This document shows, piece after piece, positions 8,868 to 22,894 of a DNA stretch of 64,000 bases (position 1 is its first letter; every line of letters starts with the position of its first letter). Origin of the DNA: CAWJMD01 sp963843835 (GTDB taxonomy: Bacteria; Actinomycetota; Actinomycetes; Actinomycetales; CAWJMD01); the NCBI GenBank assembly GCA_963843835.1, contig CAWJMD010000008.1:1275118-1339117 (forward strand), read 5' to 3'. The notes beneath the pieces are model-generated. The model was not told the DNA's origin. It saw only the letters and a list, made by a program, of their open reading frames with translations, and did not search any database. The position numbers and the translations under genes were made by a program.

Positions 8868-10073
8868 TCAGCCGCCGCCGAGGTCGCGGAACCAGTCCAC
8901 GATGACCGTGACGAGGTCGTCCGCCCACCCCGCTGCGATCGCGAAGAACGCCTGGCCGCCGCTGGTCGACGCGAGCGCGATCCCCAGCGCGGCCAGACCC
9001 GCGATCACGAGTACGGCGAGCTGCAGGTTCGAGATGCGCTGCCGGTACAGACGCGAGACGCCCTTGGCGTCGACCAGCTTGCCACCGACGCGCAGCCGGG
9101 TGAGGAAGGTGCTGGCCATGCCGGCGCGGCCCTTGTCGAGGAACTCCACGAGCGTGACGTGGGTGCCGACCGCCACGATCAGCTCCGCACCCTTGTCGTC
9201 GGAGAGGAGCATCGCGATGTCCTCGCTGGTGCCGGCCGCCGGGAACACGACCGGGTCGACGCCGAGCGCCACGACGCGGTCCAAGCCGGGAGCGGTGCCG
9301 TCCCGGTAGGCGTGGACGACGATCTCGGCGCCGCTCCTCAGCGTCGCGTCCGAGACCGAGTCCATGTCACCGACGACGATGTCCGGCTTGTACCCGGCCT
9401 CGAGGATGGCGTCGGCGCCCCCGTCCACCCCGATCATCACCGGGCGGTACTCCCGGATGTACGGCCGCAGCGTCGCCAGGTCCTCCTTGTAGTGGTAGCC
9501 CCGGACCACGATGAGGGCCTGGCGGCCCTCCATGTCGGTGGTGATGTCGGGCACCCCGACGCCGTCGAGCAGCAGGTCGCGCTCCTTGCGCAGGTACTCC
9601 ATCGTGTTCGCCGCGAACGCCTCCAGCTGGACGGCGAGCCCGGCCCGGGCCTCCTGCTGCGACGCCTCCACCGTCTCCTCGGTCTGCAGGATGCCCTCGG
9701 CGAGCAGGCGGTCGCTGTGGTGGACGTCGAGCACCCGGTGGCCGTCGACGCGGACGCTCTGGCCGTCGTGGACGGTGGTCATCACGTCTTTGCCGACGCC
9801 GTCGACGAGGGGGATGCCGGCCTCGAGGATGATCTGCGGGCCCATGTTCGGGTAGCGACCGGACGTGCTGGCCGAGGCATTGACGATGGCGGCGGGACGG
9901 CAGGCGACGAGCGCCTCGGCGGCGATGCGGTCGATGTCCTTGTGGTCGATGACGGCGATGTCACCCGGCTTCAGCCGCTTCGTGAGGTCCTTCGTGCGTT
10001 TGTCCACACGCGCGGTGCCGGCGGTACCGGGCAGGGTGAGCGCAGTCTTGCGACGCAGCTGGAGTCTTCTCAT
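8868..10073 (-). CDS. steA: Cytokinetic ring protein SteA
   Basis: This 401-residue protein is the Rv1697/SteA family member. The cytoplasmic part contains the conserved segments KPGDIAVIDHKDID, AIVNASASTSGRYPN and VVGDMDSVSD, the last resembling thiamin pyrophosphokinase-like folds. One membrane helix lies at about 350-370 near the C-terminus. SteA localises to the division ring in corynebacteria and helps activate peptidoglycan hydrolysis for daughter cell separation. I chose ATG 10073 (MRRLQLRRK) because the upstream in-frame sequence is not conserved in character. It lies 60 bases after recN and 70 bases before steB. Confidence 0.9.
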   Translation of the reverse strand: MRRLQLRRKTALTLPGTAGTARVDKRTKDLTKRLKPGDIAVIDHKDIDRIAAEALVACRPAAIVNASASTSGRYPNMGPQIILEAGIPLVDGVGKDVMTTVHDGQSVRVDGHRVLDVHHSDRLLAEGILQTEETVEASQQEARAGLAVQLEAFAANTMEYLRKERDLLLDGVGVPDITTDMEGRQALIVVRGYHYKEDLATLRPYIREYRPVMIGVDGGADAILEAGYKPDIVVGDMDSVSDATLRSGAEIVVHAYRDGTAPGLDRVVALGVDPVVFPAAGTSEDIAMLLSDDKGAELIVAVGTHVTLVEFLDKGRAGMASTFLTRLRVGGKLVDAKGVSRLYRQRISNLQLAVLVIAGLAALGIALASTSGGQAFFAIAAGWADDLVTVIVDWFRDLGGG

Positions 10074-10133
10074 GACGCCCACATGCTCCCACGTTGCCGC
10101 CCGCGCTCGCGGAGCAGGCACGCCCGGAAAGGG

Positions 10134-11840
10134 CTAGACGCGCTGCGCCTGCACCAGCAGCTCCGCCGCGTGGGCGCGGGCCGTGTCGGAGTCCTCCTGG
10201 CCCGCGAGCATGCGGGCCAGCTCGCGCACCCGGTCCTCGCCCTCGACCGTCGTCACGTCGCTCTGCGTGACCCGCCCGTCGTCGGACTTGACCACGACCA
10301 GGTGCCGGTCGGCGAAGGCGGCGACCTGGGCGAGGTGGGTGACCACCACGACCTGGGCCGACTCCGCGAGGGTGGAGAGGCGTCGGCCGATCTCGACCGC
10401 GGCCTTGCCGCCGACCCCCGCGTCGACCTCGTCGAACACGAAGGTCGGGACGGGGTCCAGCCCGGCGAGCGCCACCTCCAGGGCGAGCATCACCCGTGAC
10501 AGCTCCCCGCCCGAGGCACCGCGCGAGAGCGGACGGTCCGGCGCGCCCGAGTGGGGCGCGAGGAGCAGGGTGACGTCATCGGCGCCGTGCGGACCCCGCT
10601 CACGGGGCCGGACGTCGACCGTGAGCCGGGCGCCACCCATCGCCAGGTGCTCCAGCTCGTCGGCCACGGCGGACGACAGGCGACCCCCAGCAGCCGTCCG
10701 CGCCGCCGTGAGCTCGCCCGCCAGCCGGGTCAGCTCCACGTCGAGCCGCGCGTGCTCGGCACGCAGCTCGTCCACCCTGACGTCGTCCCTGTCCAGCTCG
10801 TGCAGGCGCACAGCGGCGTCCTGAGCCCAGGTCAGCACCGCGTCGACGTCCTCCCCGTACCGGCGTGTGAGCGTGGTGAGCTCGGCACGCCGCTCGTGCA
10901 CCGTGGACAGCCCCGCCGGGTCGGCGTCGACGGTGCCCAGGTAGGTCGCCAGCTCGGCTGCGACATCCCCCGCCATGTACCCGATCTCGGCCAGGCGAGC
11001 AGCCAGCGTGCTCAGCTTCTCGTCGAAGGCCGCCGCGCCCTCCACCTCGCGGCGCGCGGCCTCGACGAGCTCGAGGACGTCGGGCACGGGCTGGGTCGCG
11101 TCCTCCTCGCCGACCAGGTGCGCATGCGCCGACGTGGTCGACCGGCGCAGCTCCTCGGCGTGCTCCAGTCGCTGTGACAGGGCCTTCAGCTCCACGTCCT
11201 CGCCCGGTTGGGGGGCGACCGCCTCGATCTCCTCGAGACCGGCTCGCAGCAGCTCGGCCTGCTGACGGCGAGCCGTGGCCTGCTCGGTGATCTCGGTGAG
11301 CTCGGCATCCACGGCGCTGAACCGCTGCCAGGCGCTGCGGTACGCGGTCAGCGGCCCGTCGACCGCGTCGCCGCCGAAACGGTCGACGAGCTGCCGCTGC
11401 CGTTCGGGCGAGCGCAGGAGGATCTGCTCCGACTGACCGTGCACCGCGACGAGGTCGTCGGCGAGGTCGGCCAGCGTGGCGACCGGCACGGCACGCCCGC
11501 CGAGGTGGGCCCGGCCGCGACCGTTGGCACCGACCGTGCGGCTGACGATCAGCTCCCGGAGCCCGTCCGGCAGAGGGTCCATGTCCGCCCCGGCCCCCTC
11601 GGCGCGCGTCGCCACCGGCCCGTCGCCCGCCACGATGAAGTGCCCCTCGACGCCGGCGGACGACTCACCCGCCCGCACCGCCCCGGCGTCCGCCCGGCCA
11701 CCCAGCAGCAGGCCGAGGCCTGTCACGACCATCGTCTTGCCGGCTCCGGTCTCGCCCGTCACCACGGTCAGGCCGGGACTGAACTCGAGCACCGCCTCGC
11801 TGATCACCCCCAGGCCGCGCAGGCGCACCTCCTCGATCAC
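10134..11840 (-). CDS. recN: DNA repair protein RecN
   Basis: RecN is an SMC-like ATPase that holds broken DNA ends together during double-strand break repair. The 568-residue protein starts MIEEVRLRGLGVI. Walker A is GETGAGKT near residue 30, a long coiled-coil arm occupies about 150-390, the ABC signature is SGGELSR near 450 and Walker B is FVFDEVDAGVGG near 480. Length and layout are normal. It lies seven bases after nadK in the conserved tlyA-nadK-recN-steA order. Confidence 0.96.
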   Translation of the reverse strand: MIEEVRLRGLGVISEAVLEFSPGLTVVTGETGAGKTMVVTGLGLLLGGRADAGAVRAGESSAGVEGHFIVAGDGPVATRAEGAGADMDPLPDGLRELIVSRTVGANGRGRAHLGGRAVPVATLADLADDLVAVHGQSEQILLRSPERQRQLVDRFGGDAVDGPLTAYRSAWQRFSAVDAELTEITEQATARRQQAELLRAGLEEIEAVAPQPGEDVELKALSQRLEHAEELRRSTTSAHAHLVGEEDATQPVPDVLELVEAARREVEGAAAFDEKLSTLAARLAEIGYMAGDVAAELATYLGTVDADPAGLSTVHERRAELTTLTRRYGEDVDAVLTWAQDAAVRLHELDRDDVRVDELRAEHARLDVELTRLAGELTAARTAAGGRLSSAVADELEHLAMGGARLTVDVRPRERGPHGADDVTLLLAPHSGAPDRPLSRGASGGELSRVMLALEVALAGLDPVPTFVFDEVDAGVGGKAAVEIGRRLSTLAESAQVVVVTHLAQVAAFADRHLVVVKSDDGRVTQSDVTTVEGEDRVRELARMLAGQEDSDTARAHAAELLVQAQRV

Positions 11841-11847
11841 TGCACGC

Positions 11848-12810
11848 TCACCGCTCGGCCGGTCCGCGCCAACCGGTCACCGGCAGCCGGAACTTGGCCA
11901 CCAGGCGGTCCGTGAACGGTCCGGTGGCCAGGCGTGCGAGCCGCACCGGCTCCTCCGACCGCCGCACCTCGATGCGCGCGCCCGGGGGCAGCTCGACGGT
12001 GCGGCGGCCGTCGCACCACAGGACCCCGGACGAGGCGCGGTCGAGGACCTCGACGGCCAGGACCGACGTGGGCGCCACGACCAGCGGGCGCGCGAACAGC
12101 GCATGCGCGGAGATCGGCACCATCAGCAGGGCCTCGACCTCCGGCCAGACCACGGGGCCACCGGCGGAGAAGGCGTACGCCGTCGAGCCCGTGGGGGTGG
12201 CCATCACGACACCGTCGCAGCCCACGGTCGACACGGGGCGGCCGTCGACCTCCGTGACGACCTCGAGCATGCGCTCGCGGCTCGACTTCTCGACGCTGGC
12301 CTCGTTGACGGCCCAGGTGCGGGCGACCTCCTCGCCCTGGACGGTGACCCGCACGTCGATCGTCATACGCTCCTCGACGACGTAGTCGCGCGCGGCCAGG
12401 CGGTGGACGGCCTCGGCCAGGTCCTCGCGCTCGCTCTCGGCCAGGAAGCCGACGTGCCCGAGGTTGACGCCCAGCAGCGGAGCCGGGTGCCCGCGCACCA
12501 GCTCGGCCGCCCTCAGGATGGTCCCGTCGCCACCGAGCACGATCACCAGCTCGGCGTCACGGACGGCCCGGGTCGGGTCGTCCACGGCACGCGTCGAGTC
12601 GGGGGCGTCGGGGATGGCGTCAGCCTCGTCGGCCAGCATCGCGGGCGAGAAGCCGACCTCGACGAGGCGGTGCAGCAGCTCGGTGGTGGCGTGGACGGCC
12701 TCCGCGCGGCCGGTGTGCGTCAGCACGAGGACGCTGCGCTCGGTCCGGGGCCCACCGCGTCCGTGCTGCCTGCGTTCGGGGTCGATGTCACCCGAGACGA
12801 CCCGGATCAC
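11848..12810 (-). CDS. nadK: NAD kinase
   Basis: NAD kinase phosphorylates NAD to NADP. The 320-residue protein has the GGDGT motif (in LGGDGTILRAAE) near residue 80 and NLGHVGFLAE near 105, both diagnostic for the family, plus a conserved C-terminal segment (TPTGSTAYAFSAGGP). I chose GTG 12810, which overlaps the tlyA stop as GTGA; translation is therefore likely coupled. The gene corresponds to ppnK (Rv1695) of mycobacteria by context. Confidence 0.95.
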   Translation of the reverse strand: MIRVVSGDIDPERRQHGRGGPRTERSVLVLTHTGRAEAVHATTELLHRLVEVGFSPAMLADEADAIPDAPDSTRAVDDPTRAVRDAELVIVLGGDGTILRAAELVRGHPAPLLGVNLGHVGFLAESEREDLAEAVHRLAARDYVVEERMTIDVRVTVQGEEVARTWAVNEASVEKSSRERMLEVVTEVDGRPVSTVGCDGVVMATPTGSTAYAFSAGGPVVWPEVEALLMVPISAHALFARPLVVAPTSVLAVEVLDRASSGVLWCDGRRTVELPPGARIEVRRSEEPVRLARLATGPFTDRLVAKFRLPVTGWRGPAER

Positions 12811-13641
12811 TTGACGGCCCCCTGCGGTCCGTCCTGCACGGCTGCGGTGACGCGCTGGACGAGCTCGTCCGGACCGTACCCCCGGTCCTCTGCCGTGTCC
12901 CGTCGCAGCCACAGGAAGTACTCGACGTTGCCGCTGGGGCCGGGCAGCGGGCTGGCCTGCACGCCCCGCACGCCGAGACCGACGGCACGGGCGGCCTCCC
13001 CCACCGCGACGACCGCTTCTCGCCGGTGGGTGGGGTCACGGACGACGCCGCCCGAGCCCAGCCGCTCCCGACCCACTTCGAACTGCGGCTTCACCATCAG
13101 GACGAGGTCGGCGTCGGGTGCGCTGCAGGCCGCCAGCGGACCGAGCAGGAGGGTCAGTGAGATGAACGACAGGTCCCCGACCACGAGGTCGGGTGCGGGG
13201 GCGACGTCCTCGGGCTGCAGGGTGCGCACGTTCGTGCGGTCGAGGACGGTGACGCGCGGGTCGCTGCGCAGCGACCAGGCGAGCTGCCCGTACCCGACGT
13301 CCACCGCCACGACGTGCTCGGCACCTCGCCGCAGCAGGACGTCGGTGAACCCTCCGGTGGAGGCACCCGCGTCGAGGCACCGACGACCCTCGACCATCAC
13401 GTCCTCGAAGGCGTCGAGCGCCCCCGACGAGCTTGTGCGCCCCCCGGCTGACGTAGTCGGGTCCCTCGGCAGCCTCCGCGACCACGATCGGCGCGGAGGT
13501 CTCCACCTGGGTGGCCGACTTCACCGCCGTGCTGCCGCTCACGCTGACGCGTCCGCCGTCGACCAGCTCGGAGGCGTGCTGGCGCGAACGAGCCAGCCCG
13601 CGGCGGACCAGCTCAGCGTCGAGGCGCACGCGGCGGGGCAC
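12807..13641 (-). pseudogene. tlyA: TlyA 16S/23S rRNA 2'-O-methyltransferase, frame broken by one base
   Basis: TlyA methylates ribose 2'-OH groups in 16S and 23S rRNA, and loss of it is known to give capreomycin/viomycin resistance in mycobacteria. The frame from GTG 13641 encodes the S4 RNA-binding domain (MPRRVRLDAELVRRG) up to SRGAHKLVG. The rest, with the SAM motif LDAGASTGGFTD, lies in another frame down to 12807. Removing one base from the five-C run at 13421-13425 joins them as KLVGALDAFEDVMVEG, so the whole gene becomes a normal-length TlyA. This may be a sequencing error in a homopolymer or a true loss-of-function mutation. Confidence 0.85.
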
Positions 13642-13645
13642 ACCG

Positions 13646-13873
13646 TCAGCCCTCGGTGGACGACAGGCGCTCCTGCAGCGCCTGGTGGATCTCGGCCAGC
13701 ACGGGCAGCTGGGCGGCCGGGTCGAGATCGGGATGCATCCCCGTGAGCCGGGCGAGGACGGCGTCGACGCCCGCGTCGCCCGTCAGGTCGACCTCGTCCT
13801 CGCGGGCATGCCCCGTGCCGGAACGCACGCCCTGCGGCTCGCGCTGCGGAAGCTCCCGTGGACGCTCTGTCAT
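13646..13873 (-). CDS. Small hypothetical protein (75 aa)
   Basis: A 75-residue acidic protein starts at ATG 13873 and ends four bases before the tlyA start, so it is in the same operon. The N-terminal 30 residues are charged and probably disordered. The C-terminal 45 residues look like a short two-helix unit (LARLTGMHPDLDP, then EIHQALQERLSS). Similar short proteins sit between tlyA and the HAD phosphatase in other actinobacteria. No function can be assigned from the sequence. Confidence 0.6.
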   Translation of the reverse strand: MTERPRELPQREPQGVRSGTGHAREDEVDLTGDAGVDAVLARLTGMHPDLDPAAQLPVLAEIHQALQERLSSTEG

Positions 13874-13878
13874 CTCGT

Positions 13879-14441
13879 TCACGGCTGCACTGCCTTCGTG
13901 GCGGTCGACTTCTTCGCTGCGGACTTCTTCGTGGCGGTCGACTTGTTCGTCGCGGTCTTCTTCGCTGCGGTCTTCGCAGCCGGCTTCTTCGCGCCGGCTT
14001 CTTCGCAGCCGGCTTCTTCGCAGCCGGCTTCTTCGCCGCTGTCCTCTTCGCGCTCGGCCGCACGACCGTCGCGGTCGTCGCGGTCGTGCTTCTCGGCGGC
14101 GCATCGGCCGGGGCAGGGACGTCGGCCAGTGCGGCCTCGATGTCCGCGAGGCGACGCCGGAGCACCTCCAGCTCGGCAGCGGTCACCACGCCGACCGACG
14201 CGACGCCACGCTCGACCTCGGTCCGGACGATGTCGACGAGCACGCCTCGGTTGCTGCGCGCGGTCTCGATCAGGTCCTCCGCGAGGCCCGCGATCTGGAC
14301 AGCCATCGTCGAGGCGTTCGCGGGGATGCCGCTGACACCGCCCTGGGCGACGAGTGCCTGGGCGACCTCACGCGCCTTCGCCGCCGTCGCCTCGGTCAAC
14401 CCACTCGCCAGCTGGACGTACCCACGCAGACCTTCGAGCAT
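13879..14441 (-). pseudogene. Helical protein with AAKK-repeat basic tail, frame broken by one base
   Basis: The frame from ATG 14441 encodes about 130 residues of predicted helices (MLEGLRGYVQLASGL, then AELEVLRRRLADIEAAL), a Pro/Ala linker, and a lysine/alanine tail with AAKKPAAKKP repeats. The repeat collapses into arginine-rich noise at about 13992. Adding one base there (GCG read as GCAG on the plus strand) restores AAKTAAKKTATNKST and ends at TGA 13879-13881, giving 187 residues. The tail recalls histone H1-like and actinobacterial HupB tails that bind nucleic acid, but the N-terminal part is not HU and I do not recognise a family with certainty. A phasin-like or BMFP-like helical fold is possible. 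Confidence 0.6.
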
Positions 14442-14466
14442 CCTTGCCTCCTTCGACGGGGCCACG

Positions 14467-15498
14467 CTACCGCCCGGACCGGCCGGGCACTGACCCGAGC
14501 CGAACGTCGGTGAGCAGGGCGTCGGGGGTGGTGACCTCACGCCCGGCGTCGCGGGCCGCCCACAGCAGTGCGAGTGCTGCACGGGCCGTGTCGAGGGGAT
14601 CCGGGGCCTGCCTGCGGACACGGATCTCGGAGCCGTCCAGCTCGAGCTCGGCATCGCCGCACACCGCGCGGCCGCCGGTGACCTCCGCCAGGTGGACGGC
14701 GCCGGCGAGGTCGGCCAGCGTTCTCACCACGTACGTCGGACGCTGGTGCGGGGGCGCCTCCGCGGCGTCGGCCAGCCCGTGGACGCCCGTGAGCACGAGG
14801 ACCGTGTCCATGCCGGCAGCCCGTCCGCCCTCGATGTCGGTGTCGAGCCGGTCACCGAGGACGAGGGGATGCCGGGCACCCAGCCGTTCCGCGGCATACC
14901 GGACTGCCTCGGCCCGGGGTTTCCCCGCGACGAGGGGGTCCACGCCCACCGCGGCCCGCACGGCAGCCACGAGAGTCCCGTTGCCCGGGGCGATGCCACG
15001 GGGGGTGGGGATCGTCAGGTCGGTGTTGGTGGCGACCCACAGTGCCCCGGCGTTCACGGCGAAGGCCGCCTCCGCCAGGTCGGCCCAGCCGACGGCCGCG
15101 CCGTAGCCCTGCACGACCGCCTCCGGCTCGTCCGTGGCGGACAGGACCGGCACGAGACCCGTGGCACTCAGTGACGCCGCCACACCTGGTCCGCCGACTG
15201 CCAGCACCCGCGTCCCCGCGCCCAGCCGGTCGACCACCATCTGGGCCGCGACCTGCGCCGAGGTCACTACCGTGTCGTCGGCCAGCTCCAGGCCCAGCCG
15301 GCGCAGGTGCGCCGCCACGTCAGCGGCGGGCCGACCTGCGTTGTTGGTCAGGTAGGCCACCTGAAGCCCGGCGCCCCGCGCTCCTGTCAGGGCCTCGATC
15401 GCGTCCGGGACGGGATCGGGCCCCACGTAGACCACGCCGTCCAGGTCGGCGAGGAACGCGTCGTAGGCGTCACGCAGCCGCGGCTCCGGCTCGCTCAC
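14467..15498 (-). CDS. HAD-IIA family sugar/phosphoglycolate phosphatase (NagD-like)
   Basis: This 343-residue protein has HAD motif I as FLADLDGVVYVG near residue 18, motif II as YLTNNAGRPA near 50, and motif III/IV as LVLGDRLDTDIEGG near 220. The long cap domain between motifs II and III is the C2/IIA type seen in NagD and phosphoglycolate phosphatases. About 80 extra residues follow the catalytic core. The substrate is probably a phosphorylated sugar or phosphoglycolate. The start is GTG 15498, just after the TPR-like gene. Confidence 0.88.
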   Translation of the reverse strand: MSEPEPRLRDAYDAFLADLDGVVYVGPDPVPDAIEALTGARGAGLQVAYLTNNAGRPAADVAAHLRRLGLELADDTVVTSAQVAAQMVVDRLGAGTRVLAVGGPGVAASLSATGLVPVLSATDEPEAVVQGYGAAVGWADLAEAAFAVNAGALWVATNTDLTIPTPRGIAPGNGTLVAAVRAAVGVDPLVAGKPRAEAVRYAAERLGARHPLVLGDRLDTDIEGGRAAGMDTVLVLTGVHGLADAAEAPPHQRPTYVVRTLADLAGAVHLAEVTGGRAVCGDAELELDGSEIRVRRQAPDPLDTARAALALLWAARDAGREVTTPDALLTDVRLGSVPGRSGR

Positions 15499-15503
15499 GA
15501 TCG

Positions 15504-16995
15504 TCAGCCTCGTCGGTGCGTCGCGCGGGGGCTCGGAGGAGCCGTCCGTCCCGCCGGCGCTGGAGGCCCGACCGTATCGGCGGTGCCACCGGTACCGCCG
15601 GCCTCCTCGTCGGAGTCGTCGTCGGAGTCGTCGTCATCCTCGAGCAGGTCGACGATCTCGCCCGGTTCGAGACCACCCCACCCGAGCCGCTCGGCGGCAC
15701 CGGTGATGCCGTCGACGTCGGCGGCAGCGGCCCGTTCGAGCCACTCACGGGCGCTGTCAGGACGACCCGCGGCCTCGAGGGCGTCCGAGTACGCAGACAT
15801 CAGCCGGGCGCGCGCAGCACGTGCCGGACCGGATCCCGCCGTCGGCGGGACCTCGAGCTCGGCCACCTGCAGCATGACCACGGCCGCGTCGTGCTGGCCG
15901 AGGTCCTGTCGCGCACCGGCGGCCACCATCAGCATCTCGAGCTGGCCCGCCCGGTCAAGGTCTTGGCCTCGTCGGACGCGGCCAGGTCCAGGGCGCGCTC
16001 CGGGCGTCCGAGGCCGCGCTCGCAGTCGGCCATCACGGCGAGGTGCTCGGACGAGCCGGTCAGGCGGCGGGCGGTGCGCAGCTCGCGCAGCGCCTCCTCG
16101 TAGTGTCCGACCTGGTAGGCGGCGATCCCCAGGGCCTCCCGCACGAGCCCGACCCTGCCCGCGCGCCGCTGTGCGGCCTGCGCGTGGGCGTACGCCAGCT
16201 CCGGGTCCTCGTCGAGCAGCTGTGCCGCCATCACCAGGTGGCGTGCCACGGAGGTGGCGTTGTCACGAGACAGTGTCCCGAGCTCGCCACGTACGTGGCG
16301 GTCGAGCTCGTCGCCCGTGATCTCGGGCGGCAGCGCCGGCTCCTGCTCCCTGACGGACCGGTCCGCACCGGCGTCGCGAGCCGGGCGAGCGCCACTCCCG
16401 CGACCGCCGTCGCGGTCGGGACGGCCAGACCCGCGAACGGTCGGGACGGCCAGGCCGATCGGGACGGCCCGAGGATCCCGCCGCGCCTGTACGGGCCGAC
16501 GGACCCGACCGGTCACCCGACCTCGAGTCGGCTCCTCGTGACCGACCGCCACGGGCCTCCCCGCCCGCGGGGGGACGCCCTGCACCCCTGGACCCATCCC
16601 TCGACCACGGGGAGCGCTGGGAGCGGGAGCTGCCAGCGGCACTGTCCCGCGGACTTGGGGTGCCGCCACCGCGCACCACCAGTGCCCCGCGCTGCTCCGG
16701 ACCCGCGCGGCGAGTCACCGCTGCGTCCAGCTCCGGACCCCTGAGGTCCACGACGCGTCGCACCACCGGCTCCGCCGCTGCTTCGTCCGGCACCGGAACC
16801 TCCACCACCCGTCGGACGACCACCAGCGGCTGGACCGCCCCGTCCGCCGGTGCCGCGGCTCGGGCCACCACTGCGACCGGCCCCGGGCGCGCGGCCACCG
16901 CCGGCGCCCCGGGCTCCTCCACCCGAGCCGCCACCAGTTCGTCCGTCGCGGTCCCCGCGCCCGCGCCCTCTGTCGCTCCCCGCTCCTTGTGCCAC
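15504..16995 (-). pseudogene. TPR-like protein with Gly/Arg-rich N-terminus, frame broken at least twice
   Basis: From GTG 16995 (preceded by GGAG) the frame encodes a Gly/Arg/Ser-rich low-complexity region. A central part in another frame has helical repeats (ELDRHVRGELGTLSRDNA, ARHLVMAAQLLDEDPELA, AQAAQRRAGRVGLVREA, LGIAAYQVGHYEEALRELR). The C-terminal part in a third frame has MLMVAAGARQDLGQHDAA and an acidic tail. One break is clear: at 15956 a missing C turns TLDRAGQLEMLM into TLTGRAS. At least one more lies within about 16400-16680. The whole resembles the TPR-like protein next to the HAD phosphatase in other actinobacteria. Its function is unknown. Confidence 0.65.
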
Positions 16996-17073
16996 GTTCG
17001 GCTCCTTCGCTAGCGGTGGTGTGGGCGGCGCCCTGCGTCATCCCGGCGCCACCATGTCACAACGCAGAAATGC

Positions 17074-17109
17074 CGATGACGGCCACCCCCGAAGGGGTGG
17101 CCGTCATCG
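17074..17109 (-). terminator. Intrinsic terminator of the rRNA operon
   Basis: A perfect 16-bp G/C-rich inverted repeat (17074-17089 against 17094-17109) with a four-base CGAA loop lies eight bases after the 5S gene. A short TTT follows it on the minus strand. It is the natural end point of the 16S-23S-5S transcript and insulates the TPR-like gene. Confidence 0.85.
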
Positions 17110-17116
17110 AAAGTAT

Positions 17117-17235
17117 GTCCGGCGGCGTCCTACTCTCCCACGAGGTCCCCCTCGCAGTACCATCGGCGCAGTTGGGCTTAGCTTCCGGGTTCGGAATGGA
17201 GCCGGGCGTTTCCCCAACGCTATGACCGCCGAAAC
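17117..17235 (-). rRNA. rrf: 5S ribosomal RNA
   Basis: The minus strand reads GTTTCGGCGGTCATAGCG at its 5' end and CCGCCGGAC at its 3' end, which pair as helix I. The conserved loop CCGAACCCGGAAG and the GATGGTACTGC segment are present. The length is 119 bases. It follows the 23S gene after about 75 bases. Confidence 0.95.
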
Positions 17236-17275
17236 TCTATGGAGATGTCAGGGTCGAAGATCGACCGCACCTCGG

Positions 17276-17298
17276 GAACCGCACAGTGGACGCAAGCA
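17276..17298 (-). repeat. 23S processing stem, downstream arm
   Basis: This 23-base segment is complementary to 20436-20458 with only two G-U wobbles. The two arms flank the 23S gene and would bring its ends together for RNase III cleavage, as in other bacterial rRNA operons. Confidence 0.8.
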
Positions 17299-17309
17299 AG
17301 AAAATGTAG

Positions 17310-22279
<4,970 letters not shown>

Positions 22280-22579
22280 TGATGTCTTAAGGTGACCACG
22301 GCGAACCGTGGCACCGACACATAGAGATGGCACCCACCGAGGTAGGTGCCGTTTTAGATCTGGCTGAGCAGATTCTCGCTAGCTATGTAGTGTTACATAA
22401 CTGATCATCTGTCATACCAAAGGAATTCCGCGTAGGAAGCTCGCTCGCCGACGATGTCGGTCGCGCTGCCACCCACTACGGGGTTTTGGCATTGACTTTT
22501 GGCACGCTGTTGAGTTCTCAAGGAGCGGACGCGCACCGATCGAGACCCTTTCGGGTCCGGCTCTCGGGGCAACCCTTCT
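22280..22579 (-). promoter_or_regulatory. rRNA leader with boxA and hairpins
   Basis: The leader between promoter P2 and the 16S gene has no open frame worth calling. It has a boxA-like CTCCTTGAGAACTCAACAG at 22508-22527, matching the actinobacterial rrn antitermination element. It also has a hairpin near 22329-22350 and one closed by a TTCG tetraloop at 22291-22315, just before the 16S gene. Confidence 0.75.
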
Positions 22580-22608
22580 AACTTACCCGTCTGTCTCCGC
22601 TCAGTCAA
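22580..22608 (-). promoter_or_regulatory. rRNA promoter P2
   Basis: A -35 TTGACT (22603-22608) and a -10 TAAGTT (22580-22585) are separated by exactly 17 bases. It lies about 300 bases before the 16S gene, a typical position for an rrn promoter recognised by the primary sigma factor. Confidence 0.8.
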
Positions 22609-22782
22609 ACCCGCCTCGTTCGTACCGGCGGACCTGACCTCGTGGCTCAGATCGGCCCTCTACGTTAGCACCCGGACGTGGTCTGACCGACCGTCCGTCC
22701 CGGCCCTTGCGAAGAGGGGGTCTGCCCTGCGGGACCGGCCACCTCGCGGTGTCCGTGCCTCCCTGTCGGGCTGACGTCGAGA

Positions 22783-22812
22783 ACATTAGGCGGCTTCCGC
22801 GACTCGCGTCAA
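22783..22812 (-). promoter_or_regulatory. rRNA promoter P1
   Basis: A -35 TTGACG (22807-22812) and a -10 TAATGT (22783-22788) are 18 bases apart, about 200 bases upstream of P2. The -35 begins some 80 bases after the tyrS stop. The span between P1 and P2 contains no gene. Confidence 0.75.
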
Positions 22813-22894
22813 ATCGGGTGGTCCAGGGCGACCTCTCCGACGGGTGGGGCGGCCGGATCCCTTGCACCACAACGCATCTGGCCGACGGAAGCGC

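Noticed and set aside
11476..13746. 756-codon plus-strand open frame opposite recN, nadK and tlyA
   Set aside because: It spans three real minus-strand genes and has low-complexity composition.
13981..14040. Short repeats as a mobile element end or CRISPR
   Set aside because: They encode the AAKKP tail of a protein and have no flanking duplication or transposase.
22640..22680. Third rRNA promoter around TAACGT
   Set aside because: There is no -35 at 16-18 bases; P1 and P2 are far better matches.
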